Part shown: piece after piece, positions 1 through 11,966 of the stretch
How positions within the stretch are numbered: position 1 is the stretch's first letter
Layout of the letters: each line of letters opens with the position of its first letter
Assembly (NCBI GenBank): GCA_948567375.1
Contig: OX419757.1
Location: 3,844,001 to 3,908,000 of the forward strand
DNA: 64,000 nucleotides
Reading direction: 5' to 3'
DNA from: Lunularia cruciata
Lineage: Eukaryota; Streptophyta; Marchantiopsida; Lunulariales; Lunulariaceae
Notes under the pieces: model-generated
Told to the model about the DNA's origin: nothing
The model's input: the letters and a program-made list of their open reading frames with translations, nothing else
Database searches by the model: none
Translations under genes and position numbers: made by a program

Positions 1-3000
1 AGGTAAGTAGAAGGAAAGGAAATTTTACGCCAAAAGTGTTTTAGGACTGAGAAACTACCAATAGCTATGCTTATTCCGTTGCTTATGTTTGCGTTTGGAT
101 ATAAGGTTGTGAGTGCGAACTTGTTGCTGCCAACATTCAACAGTGCAGATTAAATATTCTCTTTAATTTGTAGAAGAAGTATCAGGTAGCATCCGATTCC
201 ACACCAGTGGTCTCATTTTCATGTCTTCTTTCTTATTTTGCTCCTGAAAGGACTGATAGAATTCTTTTTAGGGGTTAAACAGTAGCAGTAGCAAGGGCTT
301 TCACAGACGAGGATGTTCATACTGAACCCCTTTCGGATTCTAGGTTGTAGCCATGGATGACTCGTCAAGCGGGAACGCTGGGCTAATGCGGCGTATTGTT
401 CAGTTGGAGCGAGGTTGTGTTCTACTATTTCCCAGCTCAGTCGTGATATCTTAGTTGACACGTTCTGGCTTCAAATAGTGTCCTTATTTCAGAAACTTGT
501 CATGCCCTTGTTGCGAAATCTGGCTACGTTGACGAGTTAAGACACAGGGGCCCCTTTACGGGTTTGAGATTAACGTGGTAGCCAGGCAGGAGGAAATGCA
601 TATTTCACCGCATTTTCTCATAGTTTATGGCTGCAACATCTACCTGAGTTTGCTAACAAATAAAGACTGCAGTTTTGCATTTGATAGTCAAAGCTCAAAG
701 CCTTTGCACCAAGCTGCAGTCTCACTTGAGGTCGAGTTTTTCAATTTTGATCATGACCTTGTGAAAGCACATAGACAGGCAGGCTAAACTTAGTTTATTA
801 CGGCACAGGAGTCAAAATTCTGCACTAACACGGTCGCCTCTTCCTTTTCCCCTTCAACTGGAACCTTATTTCTCTCCGTCCATTCAGAGCGCCAGGTTTA
901 TGGCTGTGACACCACGACATGCTCTACCTGCTGAAACATTTGATTTTAGGTCGTCCGTTAGTGTAGCCAACAATAGTAATAAGTTCTATAATGTGGTTGC
1001 AGATGGAAATCCATTCTGCACTAAATGGTTTGTAATTTATAGGTCACATCTTCATAATCCATCTTCCCGAAATTTTTTTTGTAAACTAACTCAAGACAGT
1101 TTCTAATGTAAATGCAGAAAGAGATGAGCTCCAGCGTGATGTCGAGACTCTATGTATGCAACAGTCAGGATTATCTGGCAGTAATGACATTGTCTCGCGT
1201 ATGCAAGCCCGAAGGTAACTTGTTGGCTCAGAGCTGTAGCTCATAACTCTCGGCTGGCTAGATTCCACGCTTCACGCGCTCCTGTCGGAACTCCTAGATC
1301 ACAAATTCTTTGAGTGTGTAGATCATAAACCATATCTTAGGGTGAGAACAAGGCTCTTTCGTCTCTAGAGGACATAATAAGGCTAGCACTTTCCAGGGAT
1401 TCAATCATTTCTCCCTTGTTGGACTAAATTGAAGTAAAAGGATGAAGGATAGTTGAGCATTGATGTTTGAAGAATGAGGAGCAACTTAAAGGCTGTACCA
1501 GGGCTGCTGGTTTCGAGCAGGAGCTGGAGGTATGCAAGCAACAGCTTGCACTTCAAACCAAGGAGAATATTAGTCTGCAAGAAGAGGTCGCAGACACATA
1601 TCGAGCCAAGGTCAGTTGGTTCGGTCAAAGTTAGACTTCGTCCTGTATATATGACTCATGGATCATTTGCAGGACCTTTGAATTTTATCTACTTAGAAGC
1701 TTTTTCCAGTTCTGGCACTTCTAGGGTGGACCGATAAAGATGGACCGAATTTGTCCAGGAGAGCCTTGGTTCTCTTCAAAACAAGAGAGGAAGGTTCCCC
1801 CGTAGGATAGCAAAGTAGTTCAGCTTGGGTCCACCTTACACGTCGTTTGACTCTTTCTAATCGTAATGAAATCGATTCTTACGCTCTTACTTTGGATTCG
1901 TGTGTAGGGACGGGTTGCTGATGCGTTCAAGGCTGCCTTGGACAAGGTACTAATCGTCTGCTAATTTCAGTTTCTAGTAAGATTCAGTTCGGAAGATTAT
2001 TGCTAAAGCAATGCTTTAGCTAGATTGTTGGTGTAATTTACAATGTTGCAGTGTTCGTCTCATTCAAATAGCTAGAGCCTATATTCATTTTTCGAAGTTG
2101 TATGTTGCGAATTATTGAATAATCTGGAGTCGAATTTTCTGGGCTGGAGGCATGCTTCATATGTGCGTTAAGAAATTGAACGCAAGGAGAGCTTATAGCT
2201 GAATAGTCTGTACCGTCTTATAACTTCAGTTACTTGTGGAAAGAATAGCTAAATGAGCAACAATAGCTGGTTATGTTCATTATCATTACTAAATTATAAG
2301 AGCAAACGGAGTATTGTATTCACATCGGTCACAGAAGTCTCGCACAGATCGTAATCGTGAGGATATCGACAAAGTGAAAGAGAATGCTAGACTTCAATTT
2401 CGATGAACTTGTGGAGTACTTTACGTCAAGCTGGATAGTCACCCAGCTGTGTTCGTAATCATCATAGGATTCTTTCTTGGTATCAACTTATAGTGAAGAT
2501 CTGATCGATTTCGATCTTGCTCTGTCCTTGTGTATCCTTTCAGAACAAGGAGCTGGAAAAGGAAGTGAAATTCTATCAAAGCAGAATGGCTGGAGCATTT
2601 GCAGAGCGAGACAAAGCACTTGTGGAGGTGTGTTAGTTACAGGATAATATTTGTTCCATTTGGACCCGCAAGTAGTATGTCCGGGGTACCAATATAGAAT
2701 TTTGTACCTGGCATCTGAGAGTAAGTGTGTCTACACCTAGTAGTAAGCTCAGAAACAAAATGGCAAGCTTATCAACTCGTTAAGCTTTTCTTGAAAATCA
2801 CAAAATGCATGGCCGGACGTTCTTGTTGAATAAGCATTCCCTGTTTTCACCTCGTTGAAACAGGTTGAGAATCTACAAAGTAATGAGACTCACTTGGGGG
2901 AGCAAATCAAGGAACTTCAGAAAAGGTGTCTCATCTTCATCATCGTATTCTTGCCATGTCTTTGCTAATCAATATGGTTAAACTATCACACACGGATCTT

Positions 3001-6000
3001 GGAGGTCATGTAAACTGTGACTTTGACGACTGCGTTTGTGTGCAGATTAGGGCAGGCTAAGGCAGAATGCACTGAAAAGCAAAACAGCTACATGGAACTT
3101 CAAGAAAGTCATAAACCTACGGTTGTGGCGAAGGAGATTTTCCAGAAGGTACAAATGCCCTCTATTATCTCAGTGCTGGCCTATCTTGTGCACTGGGTGT
3201 CTCCAATACCATGCCAAGTTGTAGCTTGGACTGTGGTCGAAGTCCAAGAACTTACTGGCATTTATGTTCCGCCTGTCCGAGTGTGATGAGCTAGAAGCAT
3301 TCGTAATCATCCCTTACCAGAAATGGAAAGAAATCTGTTCATATCGTATGAACTAGTCTTGAAGTCCGTAGGTTCTCGATCGTAACTTTAAGTTATTTCC
3401 TCTAGGTAGTGGACAGGTTTTGGCTTCTCCGGGAAGATGCAAGGGAGAACAAAAACAAATGTGAAGATCCAGTAGAACGAGCACAAATACTCTTTGAAGA
3501 CGACGATGCAAATTGGACTTATGGTTGTAAAATCGATCCAAAATGGGAGGAAGAGTGTAAGACGGCAGAGCTCAATCTGGTATGGTCTTCGTGATAAAAC
3601 TCTTTTCTTTCGTGTTGCTAATCTAAACTCGAACGGTAGTTTTGTAGTCTTCTCACTCTAGTTTATCTTCGAACCCTGTTCAAGATATACCTCGGAGTAA
3701 CTGGGGCTTTCTATCCTTGGTTGAAGTGATGGGTTGATTACTGCTGCGTGCTATATCTTATCGACGGCTCGGGAAGCTAACTTCCTTACCTTTGGCCACC
3801 ATGTCCACACTGGTTTCGGCCACTGAACTGACCAGCCATCATCTACTAATGCTATATTTCCCTACTTTGACTGAAAAGCTTTGATTGCACTCTCCCCACT
3901 TGCCCACTAACTTGCTCATTTCTCTATATCCAGTCCCTTAATGCCTCGCTAGTCTTCCCCCGTTTTCTCTCGGAATGGCTCCTTCGGCTACTCTTAGGGT
4001 CTTTAATTTACAATTCGTTCTTGATATCTCTACGAGTCCTTTACTGTTCGTTTTCATGCGGATTAACAGTTTTGTTGCAGGTTTTTATCTTCTGTTCATC
4101 TCTCACGTCTTTGGTTACCTTTCTTTCGATCTATCGTGGTGCTTGGGGTCTCCATTCCTCTCCATGCGTTGATTACCCCTCTTTACACACGTGGTTTAAC
4201 AAGTTTCTCTGCAGGTCTTTTAGCTTGGGATCAATTTGCTTTGTTTTGATTCGGTTCTGCACGTTACATTTCATATACTTTTCGCCTGTTCCTTTCAGTT
4301 ATTTTCTGTTAATTCGATCATTTTATCGCAATTATACAAACACTTCATATGCACTTGTTGAGTCCCAGATCTCCCGTTCATAGAGCGGCTTCTGTTCTCA
4401 TCTCTCGTATATATATAAATGTTTGAATTCACTCATCCCTTCCCGTGCAGCGCTGAAGTTTCTTGCTCCCCACTTGAGGAAGTAACAACCTCTGCTTGAT
4501 TGTTTCTCATTGCTGTGTCCTGGATTTTCTGTCTACTAATGTATGTTTGTGATTTCAGGGATTCAGCAGGTATGTCTCGACTCCTCCACTCCTCTTACTC
4601 ATGTTGATTCATTTCTTTCTTGCCTGATCCTCATCATGTGGCTGAGACTCCTGCGTTTATTTATGGGCCTGCACTTCTGCTTGCTCTTTCTGTCCACACT
4701 TCCACTTCTGTTCTTCAGTTTTTCAACATTCCCACTACTTATGAGCGGTACTTTAGGGGAGCATCCGAGTTTGCCTTGGCACTCATGAATTTTCGAGCAG
4801 AAACTCGGTACGAGGGGTACTGACAATTGCTCGGCTACTTCGGCACTGCGTGAGGCACTGATGAAGTTGCAGGTGTTTTCGTGGAGGTTTACTATGGCCG
4901 CCTTCTGCCTCCCTTTGCTGTTTAGCGACTCAGGACTCAAGCATCCATAGTGCTTGTTGTGATATACTTCATATCCTGTCCTCTTACGCCTCGCTCTCGG
5001 TACCCTGTTACACTTCGACCCGTTTTTGCAGCCACACCATCCGATAACTCTTGTATTGTTCCATTCCTCCATTCCCCAGCTAATTCCCTCCCTAGTAATT
5101 TTTCCTTCGCTCTTTTTCCTGGTTTGACCTCTCGCGTCTACAGTGTTCCTACCCGAATCCAGCCCAAGTTCTTAATCTTTATCGTTCATATGCACTACTT
5201 ACTGGCAGGCTCTTACATAACCTTTCCTATTTCTCGCAGTAGTTTGCATAGATGCTCTCGATTTCACGTTGTTTACTAGTCCGTTGGCCATCTGTTATTC
5301 TCAATTTGTTTCAATTATGCCTTTGCTGCAGGTTACATAGATGCTCTCGATTCCACGTTGTTTACTAGTCCGTTGGCCATCTGTTATTCTCAATTTGTTT
5401 CAATTATGCCTTTGCTGCAGGTTACATTCGATACGTTCTACCTTAGGGATTTAACAGGACTCTAGCATTGTGAATCATGTACATATTACTTCTCGATCAT
5501 TTGAATTTCATGAGTTCTGGATAACCCGTTCTGGGAATGGCTTCTGTTCTCATACACCTATATACCTATATATAGAGGACTATACATCACGTTTCCTATT
5601 CCTCGCTATCGTTTGCATAGATGCTCTCGATTTCACGTTCTTTACTAGATTTCACGTTTTTTACTAGTCCATTGGCCACCTGTTATTCTCAATTTGTTTG
5701 CATTATGCCTTTGCTGCAGGTTACATTCGATGCATTCTCTTATTCTCAATTCGTTTGAATTATGCCTTTGCTGCCGGTTACATTCGATGCATTCTACCTT
5801 AGGATTTAACACTACTCTCGCATTGTGATTCATGTAAATAATGCTTATCTATCATTTGCACTTCATGAGTCCTGGATAACCCGTATTCTACCTAAGGGAT
5901 TTAACACTACTCTCGCATTGTGATTCATGCAAATATTGCTTATCGATCATTTGCAGTTGATGAGTTCTGGATAACCCGTTCCCAGAACGGCTTCTGTTCT

Positions 6001-9000
6001 CGTATACCAATATATATAGGACTGTTCTCATCTCTGAAGGGAACAGTTTAGGGTTCTCTGATGAGAACAGTCCTGTCACAATTCGCTCCTACCCATCTAC
6101 CACCGACTAACACTATGTTTCCTTCTTGCTGTGATTTCCTTTTGGTTTGAAGTGGACACTCTTCTCTTTCGCATGCATTCTCCGCGAAGGCATGCTTCCT
6201 TCATTAGATGCTGCGTACTACTCTAGATATTGAATGCCGTATTTTGTTGATGGAATGGATCAATCAATGCTTCTGCTTTGCATCGATTTACAACGTGTGT
6301 TTTTGTCAATTCGTAGTTGTTTTGACTTGAATGCGTTTACTTGCTTAGTCCGCGTGTCTTCGTTTTGCATCTGTTCTGTCATAAGTGGGTGTGGATCCCC
6401 CTTACTACGAACGACTTCTGCTCTTATTACCCATTTACTGTCTGAAGTATAACCTAGTTGATGTACTGTACAGGAGCGAGCTGAGAAACAGCTTGTGCTT
6501 GCAGAAGAATTGACAACCACTCTTAGGCTCCAGCTCGAGGAGGTATGAGATATTAACCTCACACAGATGATCAGCTTCCTTTAGCATTTCGCGGGAGCCT
6601 TTTGTTGTGTCATGAACTCACATACAATCTGCAATCAGTGATAATATCCTCAATGGGCATTCGCTTCACTGTGTCCAGGAGCTCAAGATTCGAAAGGAGG
6701 TTGAGGAGAAGGTCGTAATAACTGAAGCTGCATCAATGAATATTAAGCGTCAATTGGAAGAGGTATGTAAAATGGTTACACCTTGAATTGTGGTGTACCC
6801 TGCGCATATTTGCCTAGGTTGAACTTCTGTACATTAGTTGGAAGCATAATCACTGGATAGTTTCTAATTCAACCACTGAATGTGTACCAGGAAACTTTCG
6901 CTCGAAAGCAGACAGAAGAAAAGTCTACTGGTTATTTTGATCTTTTGGTAATACATTCTTAATATACTGCAAGTAGGTTCTTGTTAGACGCGAATGCGAA
7001 GCTCCAGTGAAAATATTCAGAGCATTTTGAATCCACGTCCTGGATGTTCCTCTGCAACTGTAGTTTCTAGAACATGGACATTACCTTCTTCATGATCCTT
7101 AAATGACACAAAAATAGACTTCCAATTTTCTAAATGTCTCATCAGACTTCTTTTTGAGGCTGTAGTTGTGCACCATTTGTTTGTGTATCTCTATTTTGTC
7201 CTCTTATGTCTTTCTCTTGAGTCTATGAACATGTTCTATATTCCCTTGTCCCAGAACATTCTCGAATATTACTAACTTTCATGGTTTGCAGGCCATGTTA
7301 AAAACTAGGATTGAAACTGAGCTGAATCAATTACAAGCCCAACACCAATCACTGGTCACAGCGGTGTCAGCTGTAATAGAGAATGAGAAGACACAGATCC
7401 TCGAAATATCGGATAAGTTGCTACATGCAGTGGAGAAATGGGTATGTGCACCAGTTCACGAGGAGACAGGTGTTGAATTGGGCAAGAAAGCCGAGTTCCC
7501 TGGGGTAGAAGTTGCTACCGAGATAGAGCGGCAAAGAGATGATCTTGAAACTGAAAACATCCATCTCTCAATCGATACCAAGGTAGGTCAAGTTAGATGT
7601 TCTAGCTTTAGCAGTGAAATTAACCACTCGCTGAAGTGGTGAATTCTCGAAATGAACTGCTTATCATGCTCTAGTGCATCTCCTTGGCTTGCCCATAAAC
7701 TCCACAACCTGTGTCAAAGTACAACCATCAGAAATGCCAATCCATTTTATTTCAGGTTTTAGGGCCGCTTACGAGATCTATGTGCAATGAGTGTCTAATG
7801 AGAGCATTTTTCTTATTGGCAGGATGTAAAGACTCCCCAAATTGAGACTTCGATGAAAACAATGGATGATGAGAGCAAATTAATTCTTGCACAAGCATTA
7901 CAGGAGAAGGTAATGTATCCATAGTTTTTGACGCACATGCTGCAACAGATCAAAATTTGTGAAATTTGCTCTCTTGCTCATTGCCATCGGAACCAGATTT
8001 TCTTTCTCGGAGATTCAAATACCAGGGTCTAGCACTCTCGTGCCTTGGCACTCATGGGTTTTTCAGCAGAACTCGGTACGAGGGGTACTGACACTTGCTC
8101 GGCTACTTGGGCACTGCATGAGGCACTGATGAAGTCGCATGTGTTTTCGTGGAGGTTTACTATGGCTGCCTTCTGCTTCCCTTTGCTGTTTAGTGTCTCA
8201 GGACTAAAGTGTCCATAGCGCTTGTTGCGACATACTTTATATCCTGTCCTCTTTCGCATCGCTCTCGTTACACTGTTACACTTCGATATGTCTCTGCAGC
8301 AGCACCATCCACTAAGCTCCCGCATTGTTCCACTCTTCTCTTCCCCAGATAATTCCCTCCCTATTATTTTTCCCTCGCTCTTTGCCTGCTTCATGGTTCG
8401 CCCTCCCTCCCGTATCTACAGTGTTCCTACCCGACTTCAGCCTACGTTTTAATTTTCATCGTTCATGCACTGCTTACTGGTGGTCAATTACATAATGTTT
8501 TATATTTCTCGCATTCGTTTGAATAGCTGTCATCGATTTCAAGTTGTTTACTAGTCCTTTAGATATATGTTATTCTCAATTTGTTGCAATTATGCTTTTG
8601 CTTCAAGTTACATTCGATGCATTCTACTTTATGGATTTATCACTATTCTAGCGTTGTGCATAAAGTACATCTTGGTTACCAATCATTTGCATTTAATGAG
8701 TTCTGGATCACCCGTTCCTAGAACGGCTTCTGCTCCATCTACCTATACCAGGCTCTCTTTTTAGACTAAGGGTCTTCTGTATATTTTGATTTGGCGAGTA
8801 GTTTCGCGTGAGCGTGTATATAGGAGTACCTAGTTTAGCTAGTTCAGTTTTTCGTGACGAATGGCTTAGGCTAGACTGTCGGAAGTTTGATTGATCAATT
8901 AATTAGATTTACACTTTTGCTAATCTGCTCCTACCTGGGTAAGCAGGTAGGAGCACTGCTTCTCCTTTCTCAGCAGGAAGAAAGACATTATTTGGAAGCA

Positions 9001-10808
9001 GCTACAAAGTCAGCTCTTGAGAACCAGGTTACAGAGTTGAAGCAGAAGCTTGCCCAGGTAAGTTTTCAAGAAGTTCAGGGCAGATGACCATATTCATCAT
9101 GTGGAAGGATAGTCTATGGTGCTGTCTTTCCCAAATTTAGTCCATCCCTAAACCATCGCCCTTTACGCTTTGGCCAATGCAATGAATGTTGCATTTTGAT
9201 TATTTTTCAGTGCAGAGTTTATTCTTGTATCGGATTCTACGAGGTCACATGGCTTTGTATCCCTTTCTATGTGGAAGGCCTTGAATTGTGAAGTGTTGAC
9301 GTAGGTTACTGGTGAAAAAGTAAGTGCTCTTATGGACCTGGCTGCTCAACGGAACGAAGTACATTATCTTCAAGAGAGAGAGAAGTACAGCTCATTGACC
9401 GCTTGCCTATTCCCCATTTGAAATGACAAAAAATTAGGCGTCTCTTGCATATTCTAATGGGTTCAAGAGAAAAAATAACGTTTCCAGACTTTGTTCATCT
9501 CTTTTGCAGTTTGCTATGAATGGCTCTATAAGTACTAAGGAGATGGTGAATTATCAGAACTTGATATCATTCGTCTCACTCATCTCTCGATTACTGAGTA
9601 TGAAGCTGTAATGCTGCGGTCGTTTACAGGGAACTTGAACAGCTGCTCGAGCAACATAGGAGTACCAGCGCTGGTGGAAGACTACTTCCGGCCACCTGGT
9701 CAGAGGCAAAATTACAGGCGTTTCCTGACGACTCCAGCATTGTGCCAGCCCTTCTGGATAAGCCAGTTGCCAAGACCAAGCAACCACCCCCAGCCGCGAA
9801 GGGTTATCTCAAAACTTGGTTAAGGGGATTGGAAGTCTCTTCAGCAGCGTTCAGGAGTAGCTCTGCTAGAGAAGGCACTCCTCCTGTTGTTAAGACCAAG
9901 AGTCAAATTGTAGAATCGAATACGGGTCTTGCAAGGTGGGTCAATTTAATGTAAATCACATTCGTTCGTTGTTTGACTGGCGTTTCCGCTAGGAGCATAT
10001 TAGTTATATGCAGTAGAACTTGTAAAATTTCATGAAGAGAGGAAGACTGGACTAAATTGTCATATTAAAGTGGTCTCGCTATGGAATGTATTCTTCATAT
10101 TTCATAGAATGTATGAGATTATCAAAATTTTTGAGGCGATCTCTCGTTGCTTAGATTCTCAAGGGCTTATTTTGCGTCAGGTCTGTCCTCAGTCGGTGTG
10201 GATTCCTCGTTCTACGTACGGCTTCTGCTCTCATTTCACATAGATTATGAGTTTAAATTTACTGATCTTCTTTGTGTGTAAATTGAAGACTTCTGGTGGA
10301 GAATGCTGCGCTTCAAGAACGTGTGGACAGCGTGCAGAAATTAGCACAATCCGCACACCGGTTACGAATGAACCTTCTCAAAGTAGGTACAAATGTTGAT
10401 CTGTTGTGTAGATTTATAGAAGACAAGGGTTGTGATGAGAATTTGGTGAATCTGACTAGCTTTTCTGTCTGACAGGTGGCAACGGACTTGCAAGGGGAGG
10501 CTGATCCAGCGTCCGTCCAAGCAGCGATGGATGTTGTCGAGACAGTGAAAACAGAGGCGAGAAGGCTGAAAGTTGCCTTGGGATGTTCACTACCTGTGAG
10601 CTATCAAGGACCACTAGAAAACCATCCCGATGACTTATATGTGGTGCCTTTGACAGAGGGTGTAGAGGAGGCCAGTCAGGAACAAACAAATGTAGCACTC
10701 GATTCAGTATCCATGGCTGGCATCGAGATTGCTGAGCTGCTGCTTGCAACGTCTGAACTCCAAAAATCTGCTCTTCTCTGTAGGTTGGAGTTGCCTCGGA
10801 CTGCGTAA
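1..10808 (+). CDS. Multi-exon coiled-coil protein, 3' part (5' end outside window)
   Basis: I do not recognise the product. GT-AG exons with continuous Glu/Lys/Gln-rich heptad-like sequence can be followed: end at 2; 1118-1214; 1473-1610; 1908-1946; 2544-2627; 2864-2925; 3045-3148; 3406-3579; 6474-6542; 6679-6762; 6891-6947; 7292-7582; 7823-7909; 8947-9057; 9305-9384; 9630-9935; 10289-10382; 10476-10808 with stop TAA. Reading phase agrees across every junction from 1473 onward. The 1214/1473 junction does not join in phase, so a small exon or different boundary is missing there. About 730 residues are visible. Most are predicted coiled coil. The exon at 9630-9935 is a less helical, basic, proline-containing stretch (TKQPPPAAKGYLKTWLRG), and the last two exons return to helix. 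This suggests a structural or tethering protein; no enzyme motif is seen. Introns of 2.9 kb (3580-6473) and 1.0 kb (7910-8946) are swollen by repeats. Confidence 0.8.
4360..4416 (+). repeat. Hairpin repeat element, copy 1
   Basis: This is the first of nine copies of an element with core CCGTTC-nnn-GAACGG-CTTCTG followed by TTCTCAT and an A/T-rich tail. Here the core reads CCCGTTCATAGAGCGGCTTC, so the right arm carries one change. It lies in the 2.9-kb intron of the coiled-coil gene, in the sense orientation. Confidence 0.6.
5249..5426 (+). repeat. 89-bp tandem duplication
   Basis: Two head-to-tail units (5249-5337 and 5338-5426) begin TAGATGCTCTCGATT and end GCAGGTTACA. They differ at one position I can see (TTTCACG versus TTCCACG), so the duplication is recent. 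It lies inside large intronic repeat copy 1. Confidence 0.85.
5511..5570 (+). repeat. Hairpin repeat element, copy 2
   Basis: The sequence TGAGTTCTGGATAACCCGTT is followed by CTGGGAATGGCTTCTGTTCT. The right arm of the hairpin carries a G-to-A-type change. It closes the first expanded block of the large intronic repeat. Confidence 0.65.
5961..6015 (+). repeat. Hairpin repeat element, copy 3
   Basis: The core is a perfect 6-bp hairpin, CCGTTC-CCA-GAACGG, followed by CTTCTGTTCTCGTATACC. It ends large intronic repeat copy 1. A partial copy lacking the right arm lies just upstream near 5864-5890. Confidence 0.7.
6018..6074. repeat. 15-bp perfect inverted repeat with 27-nt loop
   Basis: Left arm AGGACTGTTCTCATC (6018-6032) and right arm GATGAGAACAGTCCT (6060-6074) are exact reverse complements. 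They lie directly after hairpin element copy 3 in the intron and would fold in the transcript. No coding or known RNA family is recognised. Confidence 0.8.
6381..6432 (+). repeat. Hairpin repeat element, copy 4 (degenerate)
   Basis: It reads GTGTGGATCCCCCTTACTAC then GAACGACTTCTGCTCTTATT. The GGATC lead-in and the GCTTCTG-like trailer are kept while the stem is eroded. It ends about 40 bp before the exon at 6474. Confidence 0.5.
8041..8745 (+). repeat. Large intronic repeat, copy 2 (simple form)
   Basis: This is collinear with 4772-6010 from TGCCTTGGCACTCATG through the T/C-rich middle to TTCTGGATCACCCGTTCC, but without the internal expansions. It therefore shows the basic unit of about 700 bp ending in a hairpin element. 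It sits in the intron 7910-8946, same orientation as copy 1. Confidence 0.65.
8697..8750 (+). repeat. Hairpin repeat element, copy 5
   Basis: Core CCGTTC-CTA-GAACGG is a perfect 6-bp hairpin preceded by TTCTGGATCAC and followed by CTTCTGCTCCATCTACC. It ends large intronic repeat copy 2. Confidence 0.7.
10195..10240 (+). repeat. Hairpin repeat element, copy 6
   Basis: It reads GGTGTGGATTCCTCGTTCTA then CGTACGGCTTCTGCTCTCAT, with a partially eroded stem. It lies in the intron 9936-10288, about 50 bp before the acceptor, without the larger repeat around it. The small element can therefore exist on its own. Confidence 0.55.
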
Positions 10809-11966
10809 ATTTATGCACTGCTAAGTTCATAGATTGGTGCATCCACGATTTAAGCATTTTGTAAGTATTACCAAATTAAAGGTGCTATGATCTGGAGTTT
10901 TCCCTCGAGAGCCTTAGTAGGTTGTTTCCCCAATAAACAACTTTGATCCACCAGGTTGCCTACAATGAAAAAGGGCTCAAAACCTCTTCTGCTTGTCACT
11001 TCGGCCACCATCCAATTCAGAGCTCTTTGCCAGTGCTTCAAGGTTCAATGGGCGACTCTGCCATCAGAAAATAATAATCTAATTTTGACGGACGCAAATA
11101 TCAAGTCCAAGAGACTCAAATTGCACAAATACTGCTCCCTTTCATCGTTTTCACACCAAACTTTTGTACAACACTGCAACACCCTTGACTGCACCCAACG
11201 ACGGAACGGCGGTAGTTTCCCTGATGGTACCACACTGATAAATCACAAAATCCTGAGCCGCATCTGTATTTCAGGGATCCAGTTTTCGAGGAAATAATGT
11301 CTTCTAGCATATATGTTTTCTGAAACCAAGGGCCTACCTTTGTACTTAACAGAACTCATGAAGAACTATCATAACACATCGAAACCACCGAACACCGCAA
11401 TCGTAAGGTCTATGCACCTCGTTAAACCTGAGGGAAGCTGGACCAGGATGAAGTCAAGGAGGTAGAAAGCAGAGGAAGGGAGTCAGCTCCTCAAACTATT
11501 GATTGATCCTGAAGCTTCCCACAGAAGCTGGACAACCTCCAACTGCGAATCACGCAGATGGTCTGACAGACATGGACTTAAAAGTACCCAAATTTTGGCA
11601 CATAGGTTTAAAGGCACCCCAAGTTATTCTCAACAGTCATGTCCCCATAGTAGTGTGGAGGGATGACCTTTGAAGACGAAGTGCAGTAAACCATGGCATG
11701 CTCCTGCTGCCGCTGCCAATCAGCTTCTGAGGCTCAGTCTGAGGATGTTCTTGAATCGAGTAGCGACGATGAGGGAGTGGATCGTTTGTGTTCTTGTACG
11801 GCGCAGATGCATTGTCTGTTTGTGGGTCAGAGTGAGTGAACCATGGATTGGAGGAATTGGTGGTCTGAGTTCAGTTTCAAATCGGTCTCACATCTTCATG
11901 GGAGTGGTGGCAGTTGGATGAACAAAGAAAGCTTCACACGGGAAAAAGTATCGGAATTATTCGAGA
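10809..11966. other. Intergenic: 3' flank of coiled-coil gene and upstream region of RCA-like gene
   Basis: No supported gene. The first few hundred bases should hold the 3' untranslated region of the coiled-coil gene and the last few hundred the promoter and leader of the Rubisco-activase-like gene. Short ORFs at 10956-11297 and 11670-11921 show no recognisable protein features. No clear TATA box position could be fixed. Confidence 0.5.

Larger units (their letters stand above)
4772..6010 (+). repeat. Large intronic repeat, copy 1 (expanded)
   Basis: The stretch starting TGCCTTGGCACTCATG is repeated, with scattered mismatches, from 8041 in another intron of the same gene. Copy 1 is longer because its 3' half has been multiplied: an 89-bp tandem at 5249-5426, further partial units at 5617-5800, and hairpin elements at 5511, 5864 (partial) and 5961. 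No long ORF or terminal inverted repeat is evident. It may be a non-autonomous mobile element; the hairpin near its 3' end would fit a Helitron-like or SINE-like end, but no diagnostic terminus was found. Confidence 0.65.

Noticed and set aside
4772-8745. Helitron interpretation of the intronic repeats
   Set aside because: A hairpin near the 3' end fits, but I found no 5'-TC/CTRR-3' ends inserted between A and T and no Rep/Helicase sequence.
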